Of a stretch of DNA of 42,946 nt, positions 23,342 to 31,843 are shown one piece after another. Positions within the stretch are counted from its first letter, which is position 1; every line of letters begins with the position of its first letter. The notes beneath the pieces are model-generated. The model saw only the letters and a list, made by a program, of their open reading frames with translations. It was not told where the DNA came from and did not search any database. A program made the position numbers and the translations under genes. The DNA is from an uncultured Gammaproteobacteria bacterium (GTDB lineage: Bacteria > Pseudomonadota > Gammaproteobacteria > Pseudomonadales > Pseudohongiellaceae): contig CAILUG010000010.1 of NCBI GenBank assembly GCA_903837345.1, positions 1 to 42,946 on the forward strand, read 5' to 3'.

Positions 23342-24661
23342 ATGAATACTGGCACCTTGAAGAACCTGCTGCAAAAGCTTTCCAGTTTCGGGCTGGAAAC
23401 ACTGGAACTGTTCAAACCCAGGCATCGGCAGGATTTTACCGCGAGTCTGCAGACCCTGTGCCAGAGCCTGCTGGGTTTGCAGGGGGAAGCAGCCTCGATT
23501 GCCATCGCGGAAGAGATCATCCGCAGCTACCAGCATGCCTCTGCCAGTGACAAAACCGCCTTCTTCAATTATTTGCACGATGGTCTCGCCGCTGATCCGG
23601 TCAAGGTAAATGCTGCGATCAAGTCTTACCAGGCAGCTCCGGGCCAAGCCACACTGCAACTGCTCGCGCGCGCATCCGAATCACCGCGGCTCGATCTATT
23701 GCGTACACTCAACACCGCCCCTGGCGGCACGATGGCGCTGATCAGCATGCGGGAAGAATTGCTGAAGCTGCCCAGGCTCGATGCAATCCGCAACGTGCTT
23801 GATGCAGATTTCGCGCAACTGTTCCTGGCCTGGTTCAACCGCGGCTTCCTGCAGCTGCGCCGCATCGACTGGCAGACCCCGGCCCTGATCCTGGAAAAAC
23901 TGATCGAGTACGAATCGGTGCACGAGATCAAGGGTTGGCCAGATCTGCGCCGCCGGTTGCAGCAGGACCGCCGCTGTTACGGATTTTTCCATCCGGCCAT
24001 ACCCGATGTACCGCTGATTTTCGTCGAGGTGGCCCTCACCCATGGCATCAGCACCAGCATCAAGGAGCTGTTGCAACCTGCCAGCGAAGCCTCTGACCAA
24101 AAACCCTTTGATACCGCAGTGTTCTATTCAATCAACAACTGTCTGTACGGTTTGCGCGGCGTATCATTTGGCAATTTCCTGATCAAGCAGGTGGTGGAAG
24201 ATCTTGGCATTTCCAATCCGCTCATTCGCAACTTTGTCACGCTGTCACCGGTGCCAGGCTTCATGAAATGGCTGGCAGGCAAGCCGGAGTGTCTGGCGCG
24301 CTGCTCCCCGGCCGAACAGGAATCGGTTGCGATCATGCTCAAGAACCCGCTGCCGCAGGACATGCTGCAGAATCATCCGGTACTGTCACTGTTATTGCCG
24401 CGTCTGTGTGCGGAGTATCTGCTCAACGCCAAAAGTCGCCAGAAACCACTGGATGCCGTGGCACGTTTCCATCTTGGCAATGGCGCCCGGCTTGAGCGGG
24501 TCAACTGGCTGGCAGATGCGTCCGCCAATGGCCTGCAACAGAGTGCCGGCATGATGGTGAACTATGTCTATGACAAGGATGCACTCGCGCGCAACCATGA
24601 AGCCTACGAGCAACGCAATGAAATCGTTGCTTCACAGGCGGTTCGCAAACTGATTGCATGA
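23342..24661 (+). CDS. Malonyl-CoA decarboxylase
   Basis: 439 residues from ATG 23342, with AAGGGAG about 9 bases upstream. An N-terminal four-helix-type domain covers about 1-150 and a GNAT-like catalytic domain follows. Family stretches: 'YGFFHPAIPDVPLIFVEVAL', 'LYGLRGVSFGNFLIKQVVED', 'FVTLSPVPGFMKWL', 'ARFHLGNGARLERVNWLAD' and 'MVNYVYDK', which carry the Ser/His/Tyr-type residues known from MCD enzymes. It decarboxylates malonyl-CoA to acetyl-CoA, setting malonyl-CoA levels or using malonate. No malonyl-CoA synthetase or malonate transporter is adjacent. A -10-like TATAAC lies at 23312-23317. Confidence 0.93.
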   Translation: MNTGTLKNLLQKLSSFGLETLELFKPRHRQDFTASLQTLCQSLLGLQGEAASIAIAEEIIRSYQHASASDKTAFFNYLHDGLAADPVKVNAAIKSYQAAPGQATLQLLARASESPRLDLLRTLNTAPGGTMALISMREELLKLPRLDAIRNVLDADFAQLFLAWFNRGFLQLRRIDWQTPALILEKLIEYESVHEIKGWPDLRRRLQQDRRCYGFFHPAIPDVPLIFVEVALTHGISTSIKELLQPASEASDQKPFDTAVFYSINNCLYGLRGVSFGNFLIKQVVEDLGISNPLIRNFVTLSPVPGFMKWLAGKPECLARCSPAEQESVAIMLKNPLPQDMLQNHPVLSLLLPRLCAEYLLNAKSRQKPLDAVARFHLGNGARLERVNWLADASANGLQQSAGMMVNYVYDKDALARNHEAYEQRNEIVASQAVRKLIA

Positions 24662-24723
24662 AACCATGCACTCAAACAAACCCTGACTGGCAGGCCAGGC
24701 AACTTCCAACTATGGGAATCACC

Positions 24724-25152
24724 ATGAAATATGTATATCTGCTTCTGCTCACCACACTGACTTTCAGCCTCGTCCAGGCCGCACCCATTGATGAAGTGCG
24801 GGCAGCCGGCAAATCATGGATGGAAGGCATCAGCAAGGGCGACCCTGACTACATGGTGTCACTCTATGACGAGCATGCCATTCTGCATGGCACCGTGTCG
24901 CCAGTGGTGCGGGAAGGCCACAAACTGATTCGTGAATATTTCGCGGCACTCACCAGCCCGCCTACGATGAATTTTGTAGAGCCACAGCACATCCGCATTT
25001 TTGGAGACGTTGCTGTCAACACCGGCAATTACGAAACCACAATCGGCAACAACCCGCCGGTCAAGCTGCGTTACAGTTTTGTTTACCACAAGGTGGGCGG
25101 CAAATGGCTGATCGTTGATCATCATTCGTCAAGAATGCCCGAGCCGAACTAA
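24724..25152 (+). CDS. Exported NTF2-like protein (SgcJ/DUF4440-type)
   Basis: 142 residues from ATG 24724, with GGGA upstream. A signal peptide ends at 'LVQAAPIDE'. The remainder is a single cone-shaped NTF2-like domain: 'AAGKSWMEGISKGDPDYMVS', 'LYDEHAILHGTVSP', 'REGHKLIREYFAAL', 'DVAVNTGNYE', 'RYSFVYHKVGGKWLIVDHHS'. SgcJ/DUF4440 proteins are small enzymes or ligand-binding proteins of mostly unknown role; export suggests a periplasmic job. It follows the decarboxylase gene by 62 bases and may be cotranscribed. Confidence 0.85.
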   Translation: MKYVYLLLLTTLTFSLVQAAPIDEVRAAGKSWMEGISKGDPDYMVSLYDEHAILHGTVSPVVREGHKLIREYFAALTSPPTMNFVEPQHIRIFGDVAVNTGNYETTIGNNPPVKLRYSFVYHKVGGKWLIVDHHSSRMPEPN

Positions 25153-25197
25153 TCGCCTCCGGCTTGCTCGCAGAGCATGCGGTTATACGTGCCGATA

Positions 25198-25474
25198 TCA
25201 ATGCGCCAGTGTGAAGGAGCCTGTTGCCTGTGTCGAGGCTATGGTGCCCTTCAGCGTCGTGCCGCCGCTGAGTGTAGCCGTCCACTTGTAGCTGTTGCTG
25301 CCCCCGGTTTCCTTGATCGGCAGTGAATACTGGATGGTTGCCACGTTGTCGGTGATCGAGCCAGTAACGGTTGATTGCGAAGTGGTAGTCAACGCGAATG
25401 CGCAGGTTTCAATATACCGCAGCTCAATGCCGTTGGCGCTGACGGTGCCACTCAGACTGCTGCCGGTCTGCTGC
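25198..25474 (-). pseudogene. 3' fragment of an unidentified gene fused to the truncated adhesin
   Basis: An open frame reading 'GQQTGSSLSGTVSANGIEL', later 'GGSNSYKWTATLSGGTTLKG', and stopping at 25198. It has the Ser/Thr/Gly-rich beta-strand style of a secreted or lipoprotein C-terminus. It has no start codon or ribosome site of its own. It begins where the adhesin's tandem-repeat homology ends (about 25474-25475) and lies in a different frame, so the adhesin frame terminates at 25452 inside it. Best read as the tail of another gene joined by deletion or recombination. Confidence 0.6.
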
Positions 25475-28400
25475 CCGTGTAGTTGCTGCCGCTGTTGCCG
25501 TCGGTGACAGTGACGCCACTGGTGGTGACGGTCTTGTTGCCGCTGCCGACATTTTTGTCGGTAAAGGCAAAGCTGCCACCGCTAAGCGTATCGCCACTGA
25601 ACAGCGTGCCGCTGCTGACCACCGCGGTGCCGGCAGCAGTGAGATCGCCGTTGTAAACCCGGCTGACATTGCTGGTGCTGAGCGTGAGTGGTGCGGTGGT
25701 GATACTGACGCTATCGGTGCCACCGGTAAGCGTGTAGTTCGCGGCCAGGCCGCCGTTGCTGCCGTCACCCAGTGCCAGTGAACCCAGCGTGAGAGTTTTA
25801 CCAACGCCGATGTTTTTATTAGCAACGGTGCCAGCACCAGACAGGCTCAAGGTTTCAGTGCCCACCAAAGCCCCTGTGCCCAGCACACTGGCCAGGATGT
25901 TGGCTGAACCATCGTAAACACGGGTGCCGTTAAGACTGACCACATAAGGTGAGATGGTACTGGCGTTATTCGCCGCGTAGCTGACCGTGTAGTTGCTGCC
26001 GCTGTTGCCATCGGTGACAGTGACACCACTGGTGGTGACAGTCTTGTTGCCGCTGCCGACATTTTTGTCGGTAAAGGCAAAGCTGCCACCGCTGAGGCTG
26101 TCACCACTGAACAGCGTGCCGCTGCTGACCACCGCCGTGCCGGCGGCAGTGAGATCGCCGTTGTAAACCCGGCTGACATTGCTGGTGCTGAGCGTGAGTG
26201 GTGCGGTGGTGATACTGACGGTAGCGGTGCCACCGCTCAGCGTGTAGTTGCTGGCAATACCACCGTTGCTGCCGTCACCCAGTGCGAGCGAACCCAACGT
26301 GAGAGTTTTGCTGTTACCGACGTTTTTGTCCACGGTTGTACCGGTACCGGACAGAGTCAGAGTCTCGGTGCCAACCAGGCTGTTGGTGGCAAGCACGGAG
26401 GCGGCAATATTGGAGCTGCCGTTATAAAGACGAGTGCCACTCAAGCTGACCACGTACGGTGAGATGGTGCTGGTAGTGTTGGCCGCATAGCTGACCGCGT
26501 AGTTGCTGCCGCTGTTGCCATCATTAACAGTCACTCCAGCAGTCGTGACAGTCTTGTTGGCACTGCCGACATTCTTGTCGGTAAATGCAAAACTGCCACC
26601 ACTGAGGCTGTCGCCACTGAACAGTGTGCCGCTGCTGACCACCGCGGTGCCAAGCGCAGTGAGATCGCCGTTATAAACCCGGCTGACATTGCTGGTGCTG
26701 AGCGTGAGTGGCGCTGTGGTGATGCTCACTGTATCGGTGCCACCGCTCAATGTGTAATTAGCTGCCAGGCCACCGTTAGTGCCATCCGCCAGTGCGAGCG
26801 AGCCCAGTGTGAGAGTTTTGCCAGCACCGACGTTTTTATTGGCAACGGTGCCGGTGCCAGAGAGGCTCAAGGTTTCGGTGCCCACCAATGTCCCTGTGCT
26901 TAGAACACCAGCCAGAATGTTGGCAGAGCCGTTATAACTACGGGAGCCAGAAAGACTTACGACTTTAGGGGTGACGGTAAGCGCCACATTGTTGAAAATG
27001 CTGGCAGCATAACCGGCGGGTTCCGTGATGTTGGCTTGTGCACTCACGCTGTAGGTGGTGCCACCATTTACCGGCGCAGTGGCAGCAAAGCCGGTTGAAG
27101 TCGCCGCGGCTGTGCCTGTATAGGCATCCTGCAGGAAAACATTGCCATAGGTGGCTGCGTTGACCAGACCGGTTACCACTACTGCAGGAGCCGAACCACT
27201 CAGGTCTGTACCATAGGTTTTGGAGATGTTGCCACCCGTGACACTGACGGTCAGTTGTGGCACCTGGCTGAACAGGTAGTGGCTGGTCAGATCGGTTATG
27301 GATGCTGGTGGGTTGCTGGCATAGGTTTTACCCCATAATGCATGACTACCACTGAGCAAGCCGCCAAACGTATCCAGCGCCGGACTGGTGGAGTACACCA
27401 GCCACGATGAATCGCCTGGTACAACCAGTGCCGCAGCACCGCCATTGTTGATGAAGTTGCTGCCGGCCAGCACGATACCGCCGGCAGTAACAGTGGCGCC
27501 GGCATTGATGGTCATAGGCCCACTGTTCACCAGTTCCAGCATCGGCGAGCCGGTATTGAACGCGCCGACGACAGTAATGCCACCTGTGTTGGCCGTGCTA
27601 CCAATCTTCAACGTGCGCAGATTGTTGCTGGTTACGGCGGTGGTAATGAAACTGGTGCCGCCAAAATCGATGCGTTTCGGTGCAGTGCCAACCGTAATGG
27701 CCATGCCCGCAGTAACGGGCGCTATTGTCAATTTTCCCGAGCCGGCGATGTCGGCGTTGAGGGTTACCTGGTCAGCCGTGATGTTGACTGCGCCATTGGT
27801 AACGATCTGGCTGTTGTTCAGAAAAAATCCGGTGCCTGCATTGAAGCTCATCGTGCCTGAGCCGTTCACACTGGAACCCTCTATCGTCATGCCGCCGGAT
27901 GCCTGCAGAATCGTGACGTTCTTGCTGCCGAAATCCACTACCTCGTTGGTGGCGATGTGGATGGCAGCCGTATCCGAGCTGTGACCAATGAAAAGACCAC
28001 CTGTCGTAGTGATGTTGGCCAGTTGCGCCTGGGTGATGTTGAAGGTGCCGGTGGTACTGCCTATACCGATGGCAAGTGTGTCTGAACTGCCGCGCAAGGT
28101 GACAGTACCGGAACCTGCATTGATAGTGCTGGTGTCAGTGAACGTTGAACCACCGGCAATGCTGATATTGCCGCCACCGGAGATCAGCGGTGAGGCAATC
28201 GTGACCGTTGCTGCCCCCGTCGTCTGGTTGATGGTGATTTTGCCGCCACCAGTATCAATGGGGCCGGCCAGATTGGTGAAGGTGGTGCCTGTACTGCTGA
28301 AAGCTCCACCAAAGGTGGTGACAGGAGCGCCCACCGCAACAGTTGATCCCACACCTGCTGCGGCAAGCGTGACATTCAGCGGTGACCCGGTGCTGCCCGA

Positions 28401-30008
28401 AATATTGCCACCCGCTGCAATGGTAATGGTGCCACCCGTGACTTGACCTGGTGTAAGTGTCAGTGTGGTGATGCCGGCACCTGTGCTTCTGGTAATCGGC
28501 GCAGACACTGTGATTGTGCCCGTTTGTGCCCCCCCGGCGTTGGTGGTCGTGATGTTGACATTGCCGGTTTCGAGTGCAGTTGAAATGGTGCCGGCGTTGA
28601 CGATTGCGGCATCCTGGTTCGGTGAGAAGATTTCTCCAGCGAATGATCCGGTGGTAGCACCGGTGGTGATATCGACATTGCTGGGATCCAGCAACCAGCT
28701 TCCTGCCGCTCCATGCGACGCACTGGTATTCACATTGCCACCTGGTACTTCCAGATTGAGCTTGCCCGAGGTTTCTACGTTGCCGCCTTGCCCTGACAAG
28801 GAGCCGCCACGCGCGCTTATGAATCCCGTAAAGCGGGTGAAATCATCAGACCAGACCACCACGTTGCCACCATCACCGGCTACCAGCGCATCGGCTTTGA
28901 TACTGGCACCAGGCCCTACATAGGTATTGTGTGCGTTTTGAACCAAAGCATTGCTGCCCTGCCTGCTGCCACCAACCAGAACCGTGCCGCCTCCGGCCGG
29001 GCCGGAAGCATTGATGCTGACTTCAAGCAGACCCACGCGTTCACCCAGCAACGCGATGTCGCCACCGCTGGCTGTGGCAGCCGTGCTGGTAGCGGCAATG
29101 TTGCCATTTGCCAACAGGGTGCCGGATTCAGATTGCACTGTGATCCCGCCACCCTGTCCGCCGCTGGCGCTAAGTACACTGTCTGCAGTGAGACTCACAT
29201 CATGACTGGCCCGCAGCACGATTTTGCCGCGTTCATCACGCACCACCTGATCAGCATTGATGGTGCCGCTGTTGTTGAGGGCAGCAGCATAGATGCCGAC
29301 TTGTCCGCTTTGCGCGATGATCTTGCCAAGATTTTCTGCAGTGCTGTCTTCGGCATTCAGTTCCACCCTGAGACCAGGCGTGGATGAATCAAATATTTTT
29401 ACAGAAGTTCCCGCCGCAAGGATCACGTCACCTTGCGGACTGCGGATTACCCCGCTGTTGCTGACTTTGGTGCCGATCAGATAAACATTGCCGCCGGTAG
29501 GCGTTGTGATGCTGCCCTGGTTATCGACTTTGCCTGCAAGCGTATCTACCCGGAAATTGAGCAGTCCGGCACGGAAATCATCATTGCTGAGGTTGAGTGT
29601 TGACGCTACCAGCGAGGCCACATCTACATGCGAATCAGATCCGAACAGGATGCCGGCCGGGTTGATCAGAAAGACCTTGCCATTGGATGACAGGGTTCCG
29701 AAGATACTGGAAGGATCAGGACCCACTACCCGATTCAGCACACTCGACGCAGCACTTTGCTGGACAAAACGCATGGTTTCGCCAGTGCCAATCGAGAAAC
29801 CTTGCCAGTGAATGATAGCGCCGGGGCTGTTGGTGATGCTCAGCAGTTTGCCTTGCGTAACAAAGCCGGCTTCGCCAGCCACGATTACAGGATCGGTGCC
29901 GTTGGCACGCGCATTATGGGCCGCCAAGACGCCGGAAATCGCCAGAGCCAGCGCTTTCAGTTTCGGCGTCATGGTTTTCTGCTTTGCACGGGACTTCGGA
30001 CTTTGCAT
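25452..30008 (-). CDS. Filamentous-haemagglutinin-type (TpsA) adhesin with YDG/MBG repeats, 3'-truncated
   Basis: 1518 residues from ATG 30008 (29972 also possible). After the signal peptide ('ALAISGVLAAHNARA') comes a two-partner-secretion domain (about 35-290) with 'GKVFLINPAGILFGSDS', the NPxG hallmark of haemagglutinin secretion domains. A long Gly/Ser/Thr-rich beta-helix follows, then 170-residue repeats, each of two YDG/MBG-like modules ('VSLSGSRSYNGSANI' type and 'STSNVSRVYNGDLTA' type). The third repeat breaks off at 'NYTG' and the frame ends nine codons later in foreign sequence, so the natural C-terminus is missing. No TpsB transporter is in the window. The TPS domain may still be exported, but surface function is doubtful. 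Confidence 0.85.
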   Translation of the reverse strand: MQSPKSRAKQKTMTPKLKALALAISGVLAAHNARANGTDPVIVAGEAGFVTQGKLLSITNSPGAIIHWQGFSIGTGETMRFVQQSAASSVLNRVVGPDPSSIFGTLSSNGKVFLINPAGILFGSDSHVDVASLVASTLNLSNDDFRAGLLNFRVDTLAGKVDNQGSITTPTGGNVYLIGTKVSNSGVIRSPQGDVILAAGTSVKIFDSSTPGLRVELNAEDSTAENLGKIIAQSGQVGIYAAALNNSGTINADQVVRDERGKIVLRASHDVSLTADSVLSASGGQGGGITVQSESGTLLANGNIAATSTAATASGGDIALLGERVGLLEVSINASGPAGGGTVLVGGSRQGSNALVQNAHNTYVGPGASIKADALVAGDGGNVVVWSDDFTRFTGFISARGGSLSGQGGNVETSGKLNLEVPGGNVNTSASHGAAGSWLLDPSNVDITTGATTGSFAGEIFSPNQDAAIVNAGTISTALETGNVNITTTNAGGAQTGTITVSAPITRSTGAGITTLTLTPGQVTGGTITIAAGGNISGSTGSPLNVTLAAAGVGSTVAVGAPVTTFGGAFSSTGTTFTNLAGPIDTGGGKITINQTTGAATVTIASPLISGGGNISIAGGSTFTDTSTINAGSGTVTLRGSSDTLAIGIGSTTGTFNITQAQLANITTTGGLFIGHSSDTAAIHIATNEVVDFGSKNVTILQASGGMTIEGSSVNGSGTMSFNAGTGFFLNNSQIVTNGAVNITADQVTLNADIAGSGKLTIAPVTAGMAITVGTAPKRIDFGGTSFITTAVTSNNLRTLKIGSTANTGGITVVGAFNTGSPMLELVNSGPMTINAGATVTAGGIVLAGSNFINNGGAAALVVPGDSSWLVYSTSPALDTFGGLLSGSHALWGKTYASNPPASITDLTSHYLFSQVPQLTVSVTGGNISKTYGTDLSGSAPAVVVTGLVNAATYGNVFLQDAYTGTAAATSTGFAATAPVNGGTTYSVSAQANITEPAGYAASIFNNVALTVTPKVVSLSGSRSYNGSANILAGVLSTGTLVGTETLSLSGTGTVANKNVGAGKTLTLGSLALADGTNGGLAANYTLSGGTDTVSITTAPLTLSTSNVSRVYNGDLTALGTAVVSSGTLFSGDSLSGGSFAFTDKNVGSANKTVTTAGVTVNDGNSGSNYAVSYAANTTSTISPYVVSLSGTRLYNGSSNIAASVLATNSLVGTETLTLSGTGTTVDKNVGNSKTLTLGSLALGDGSNGGIASNYTLSGGTATVSITTAPLTLSTSNVSRVYNGDLTAAGTAVVSSGTLFSGDSLSGGSFAFTDKNVGSGNKTVTTSGVTVTDGNSGSNYTVSYAANNASTISPYVVSLNGTRVYDGSANILASVLGTGALVGTETLSLSGAGTVANKNIGVGKTLTLGSLALGDGSNGGLAANYTLTGGTDSVSITTAPLTLSTSNVSRVYNGDLTAAGTAVVSSGTLFSGDTLSGGSFAFTDKNVGSGNKTVTTSGVTVTDGNSGSNYTGSRPAAV
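25475..26940 (-). repeat. 510-bp tandem repeats within the adhesin gene
   Basis: Near-identical units with an exact 510-bp period (landmarks at 26941, 26431, 25921): units 26431-26940, 25921-26430 and a partial unit 25475-25920. Each encodes 170 residues made of two different modules of about 85 residues. The high nucleotide identity shows recent expansion or homogenisation. Confidence 0.9.
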
Positions 30009-30176
30009 GGCGGGCGGAACCAGAAAGAATTGGAAGGAAGCGTGGTTGCCGGCTTGCAAGGTCACATGCCGATAAGCAGCACACGAGCAACCATTGCCAA
30101 CAGGATTGGTAAGGCCAACGGTTAGTCAAACCGGAACCGGATCGAGCGAATGATGCAGGATTGCAGCCGAAAGCTC

Positions 30177-30192
30177 TGTTCGCGAGCGAACA
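30177..30192. promoter_or_regulatory. Perfect palindrome, candidate operator
   Basis: TGTTCGCGAGCGAACA is its own reverse complement over 16 bp, followed by AAAA. It lies in the divergent promoter region, 169 bp upstream of the adhesin start. It could be a dimeric-regulator site or a small terminator hairpin. Confidence 0.45.
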
Positions 30193-30230
30193 AAAGGATG
30201 CGTAGTGATTGATCGTCGACTGTCACCCCC

Positions 30231-30252
30231 AAGCCAGCTGTCCGCATGGCTT
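30231..30252 (-). other. Leader hairpin upstream of the adhesin
   Basis: AAGCCA / TGGCTT stem around a 10-base loop that itself has weak pairing, in the likely 5' leader of the adhesin mRNA. Function unknown. Confidence 0.3.
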
Positions 30253-30485
30253 TCGCGGGCATCAGCAGCGTAAGGAGTCAGAGCGACTGGGCTATTCATA
30301 GCGAAGCGACTTGACCGGCGGATGCAGCCCCTCGGAAGCGGAGGATAGGATAAATGGACAGGCATTCCAAGCTGTGGCCTTGCACCGTCATTGGTGCCGA
30401 TGGCGTCATAGACGCCAACGGGCATCTTACAATAACGTGACCACCGCTGGTCCGTGTAACCAATGTCAAAAACATGGAGAACCTT

Positions 30486-31262
30486 ATGCGTATTGCTGCC
30501 CTCTCATCCGTAATCTGCTCGCTGTTGCTGGCCGCGCAGCCCATGCTTGCCCAGCCCGCCAAAGTTGAATCCAGCGCGGCGGGAAAAGCGGCAATCAGTC
30601 GAGCCGTCCAGAGTGACATGCGAGCCGAGGACAAAGCGCGTGACGCCGAGCGGCATCCGCTGGAAGTGTTGTCGTTCTTCCGCCTCGAACCCAACATGCG
30701 TGTGATCGAGATACTGCCGTTCGGCGGCTGGTTCACCAAAATCATAGGCCCGGTAGTGCGCGATCAGGGCATGCTCTATACGGTGCAGCCTGAGCTCGGC
30801 GCCTACAGTGACGCGCTCGAGCCGACGCTCAAGTTGCCAGGCATGGACAAGGTAGTGAAACTGGACTGGCATGGCCGCGCGCCGCAAGGTCGTAACATAT
30901 TCGTCGGCTCCGGCGCCTGGGATGTGAAGCCGGTCGATCTGGTCGTCACGTTCCGCAACTATCACAACTTCGGCTACGACGATCGCATGAGCATCAACAA
31001 GTCGGCGTTCAATGCGCTGAAATCGGGCGGACTCTTCGGCATTGTCGACCACACGCGCCGTCATATGGAGCCGAACAATCGCGAGAATGGCCGCCGTGTT
31101 GACCCGGTGTTGGTCATCAAGGAAGTGCAGGACAGTGGCTTCGTGTTTGTTGACTACAGTGACGCGAAACGCAGCCCGGAAGATGCACTGCAGCTTGAAG
31201 TCGGCAACCCGCAAGTTACCGGCAAAACCGATCGCTTTACTTTGTTGTTCAAGAAGCCGTAA
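30486..31262 (+). CDS. Exported COG4798-type methyltransferase-fold protein
   Basis: 258 residues from ATG 30486, with GGAG well spaced. A signal peptide ends at 'QPMLAQP'. Typical stretches of this family: 'DAERHPLEVLSFFRLEP', a motif-I region 'RVIEILPFGGWFTKII' (E75), 'FRNYHNFG', 'GGLFGIVDH' and 'RRVDPVLVIKEVQDSGF'. The fold is that of class I S-adenosylmethionine methyltransferases, yet the protein has a signal peptide, and S-adenosylmethionine is not known to be available outside the cytoplasm. Its true reaction is therefore uncertain. It begins a plus-strand run of exported proteins (31326, 31844) and an MFS gene. Confidence 0.82.
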   Translation: MRIAALSSVICSLLLAAQPMLAQPAKVESSAAGKAAISRAVQSDMRAEDKARDAERHPLEVLSFFRLEPNMRVIEILPFGGWFTKIIGPVVRDQGMLYTVQPELGAYSDALEPTLKLPGMDKVVKLDWHGRAPQGRNIFVGSGAWDVKPVDLVVTFRNYHNFGYDDRMSINKSAFNALKSGGLFGIVDHTRRHMEPNNRENGRRVDPVLVIKEVQDSGFVFVDYSDAKRSPEDALQLEVGNPQVTGKTDRFTLLFKKP

Positions 31263-31325
31263 GTTTGCAATCCGGACAGCGATATGCGCTGCGCAACTCA
31301 ACAATAACTCCAGGGAGCAACAGCA

Positions 31326-31817
31326 ATGAAAACAGCACTGACAACAACAGTGAAAACAAAAATAGCCGCCCTTCTCTTGATCGGTTCCACCTCGGTGCTG
31401 GCCGGGCCAGCAGCCAAAGTCGCCGACCTGGGCTGGATGACTGGCACCTGGCAAACCGCCCTTGGCCCCAATACGCTGGAAGAAAACTGGGTGGCGCCTG
31501 CCAATGGCTCCATGGGAACGCTGGTGCGCATGACAGGCGCCAACGGTGTTGCCATGTGGGAAGTCATTACCATTGAAGAGAAAGACGGCTCTCTTTTGAT
31601 GAGTGTGCAGCAGTGGAACAAGGGCTTCGAAGCGCGCTCGCCCACCGCACAAAAACTGGAGCTGGTCGAAATAGACAAGCAGCGCGTCAAATTCAAGGCC
31701 GTCACCGAAGGCAGCATGACTACGCTGCAATACAGCCGCAATGGCGATGTGTTCAGCATCGAGATGGCAGTACCGGCCGGCACTGTCAACAAACTGGATT
31801 TGAAAGCAAAGAAGTAA
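31326..31817 (+). CDS. DUF6265-like exported protein
   Basis: 163 residues with CAGGGAG before ATG 31326. A signal peptide ends at 'GSTSVLAGPA'. The mature part starts 'ADLGWMTGTWQTALGPNTLE' and 'ENWVAPANGSMGTLVRM', the signature of the small beta-barrel family I know as DUF6265 (lipocalin-like 'W..G.W' opening). No enzymatic role is known. It is 63 bases after the methyltransferase-like gene and 26 bases before the next, so probably in the same operon. Confidence 0.8.
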   Translation: MKTALTTTVKTKIAALLLIGSTSVLAGPAAKVADLGWMTGTWQTALGPNTLEENWVAPANGSMGTLVRMTGANGVAMWEVITIEEKDGSLLMSVQQWNKGFEARSPTAQKLELVEIDKQRVKFKAVTEGSMTTLQYSRNGDVFSIEMAVPAGTVNKLDLKAKK

Positions 31818-31843
31818 CCAAATAGCAAACCCCGGGAGCTCCC

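Larger units (their letters stand above)
30009..30485. other. 477-bp divergent intergenic region
   Basis: Separates the adhesin (minus) from the methyltransferase-like gene (plus). It contains a perfect 16-bp palindrome (30177-30192) and a small hairpin (30231-30252). No coding sequence is convincing; frames here are short and lack ribosome sites. Probably the promoters of both genes and an untranslated leader. Confidence 0.6.

Noticed and set aside
25475-26940. CRISPR-like regular repeats
   Set aside because: The 510-bp units are coding, in frame and continuous, with no repeat-spacer alternation; they encode YDG/MBG-like modules.
30177-30192. LexA box
   Set aside because: The half-sites are GTTC..GAAC with wrong order and spacing for known LexA consensus sites.
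30009-30485. Cyclic-di-GMP riboswitch in the adhesin leader
   Set aside because: Some GCGAAAGCC/GGCTT pairing was suggestive, but the conserved GEMM junction and tetraloop-receptor sequences are not there.
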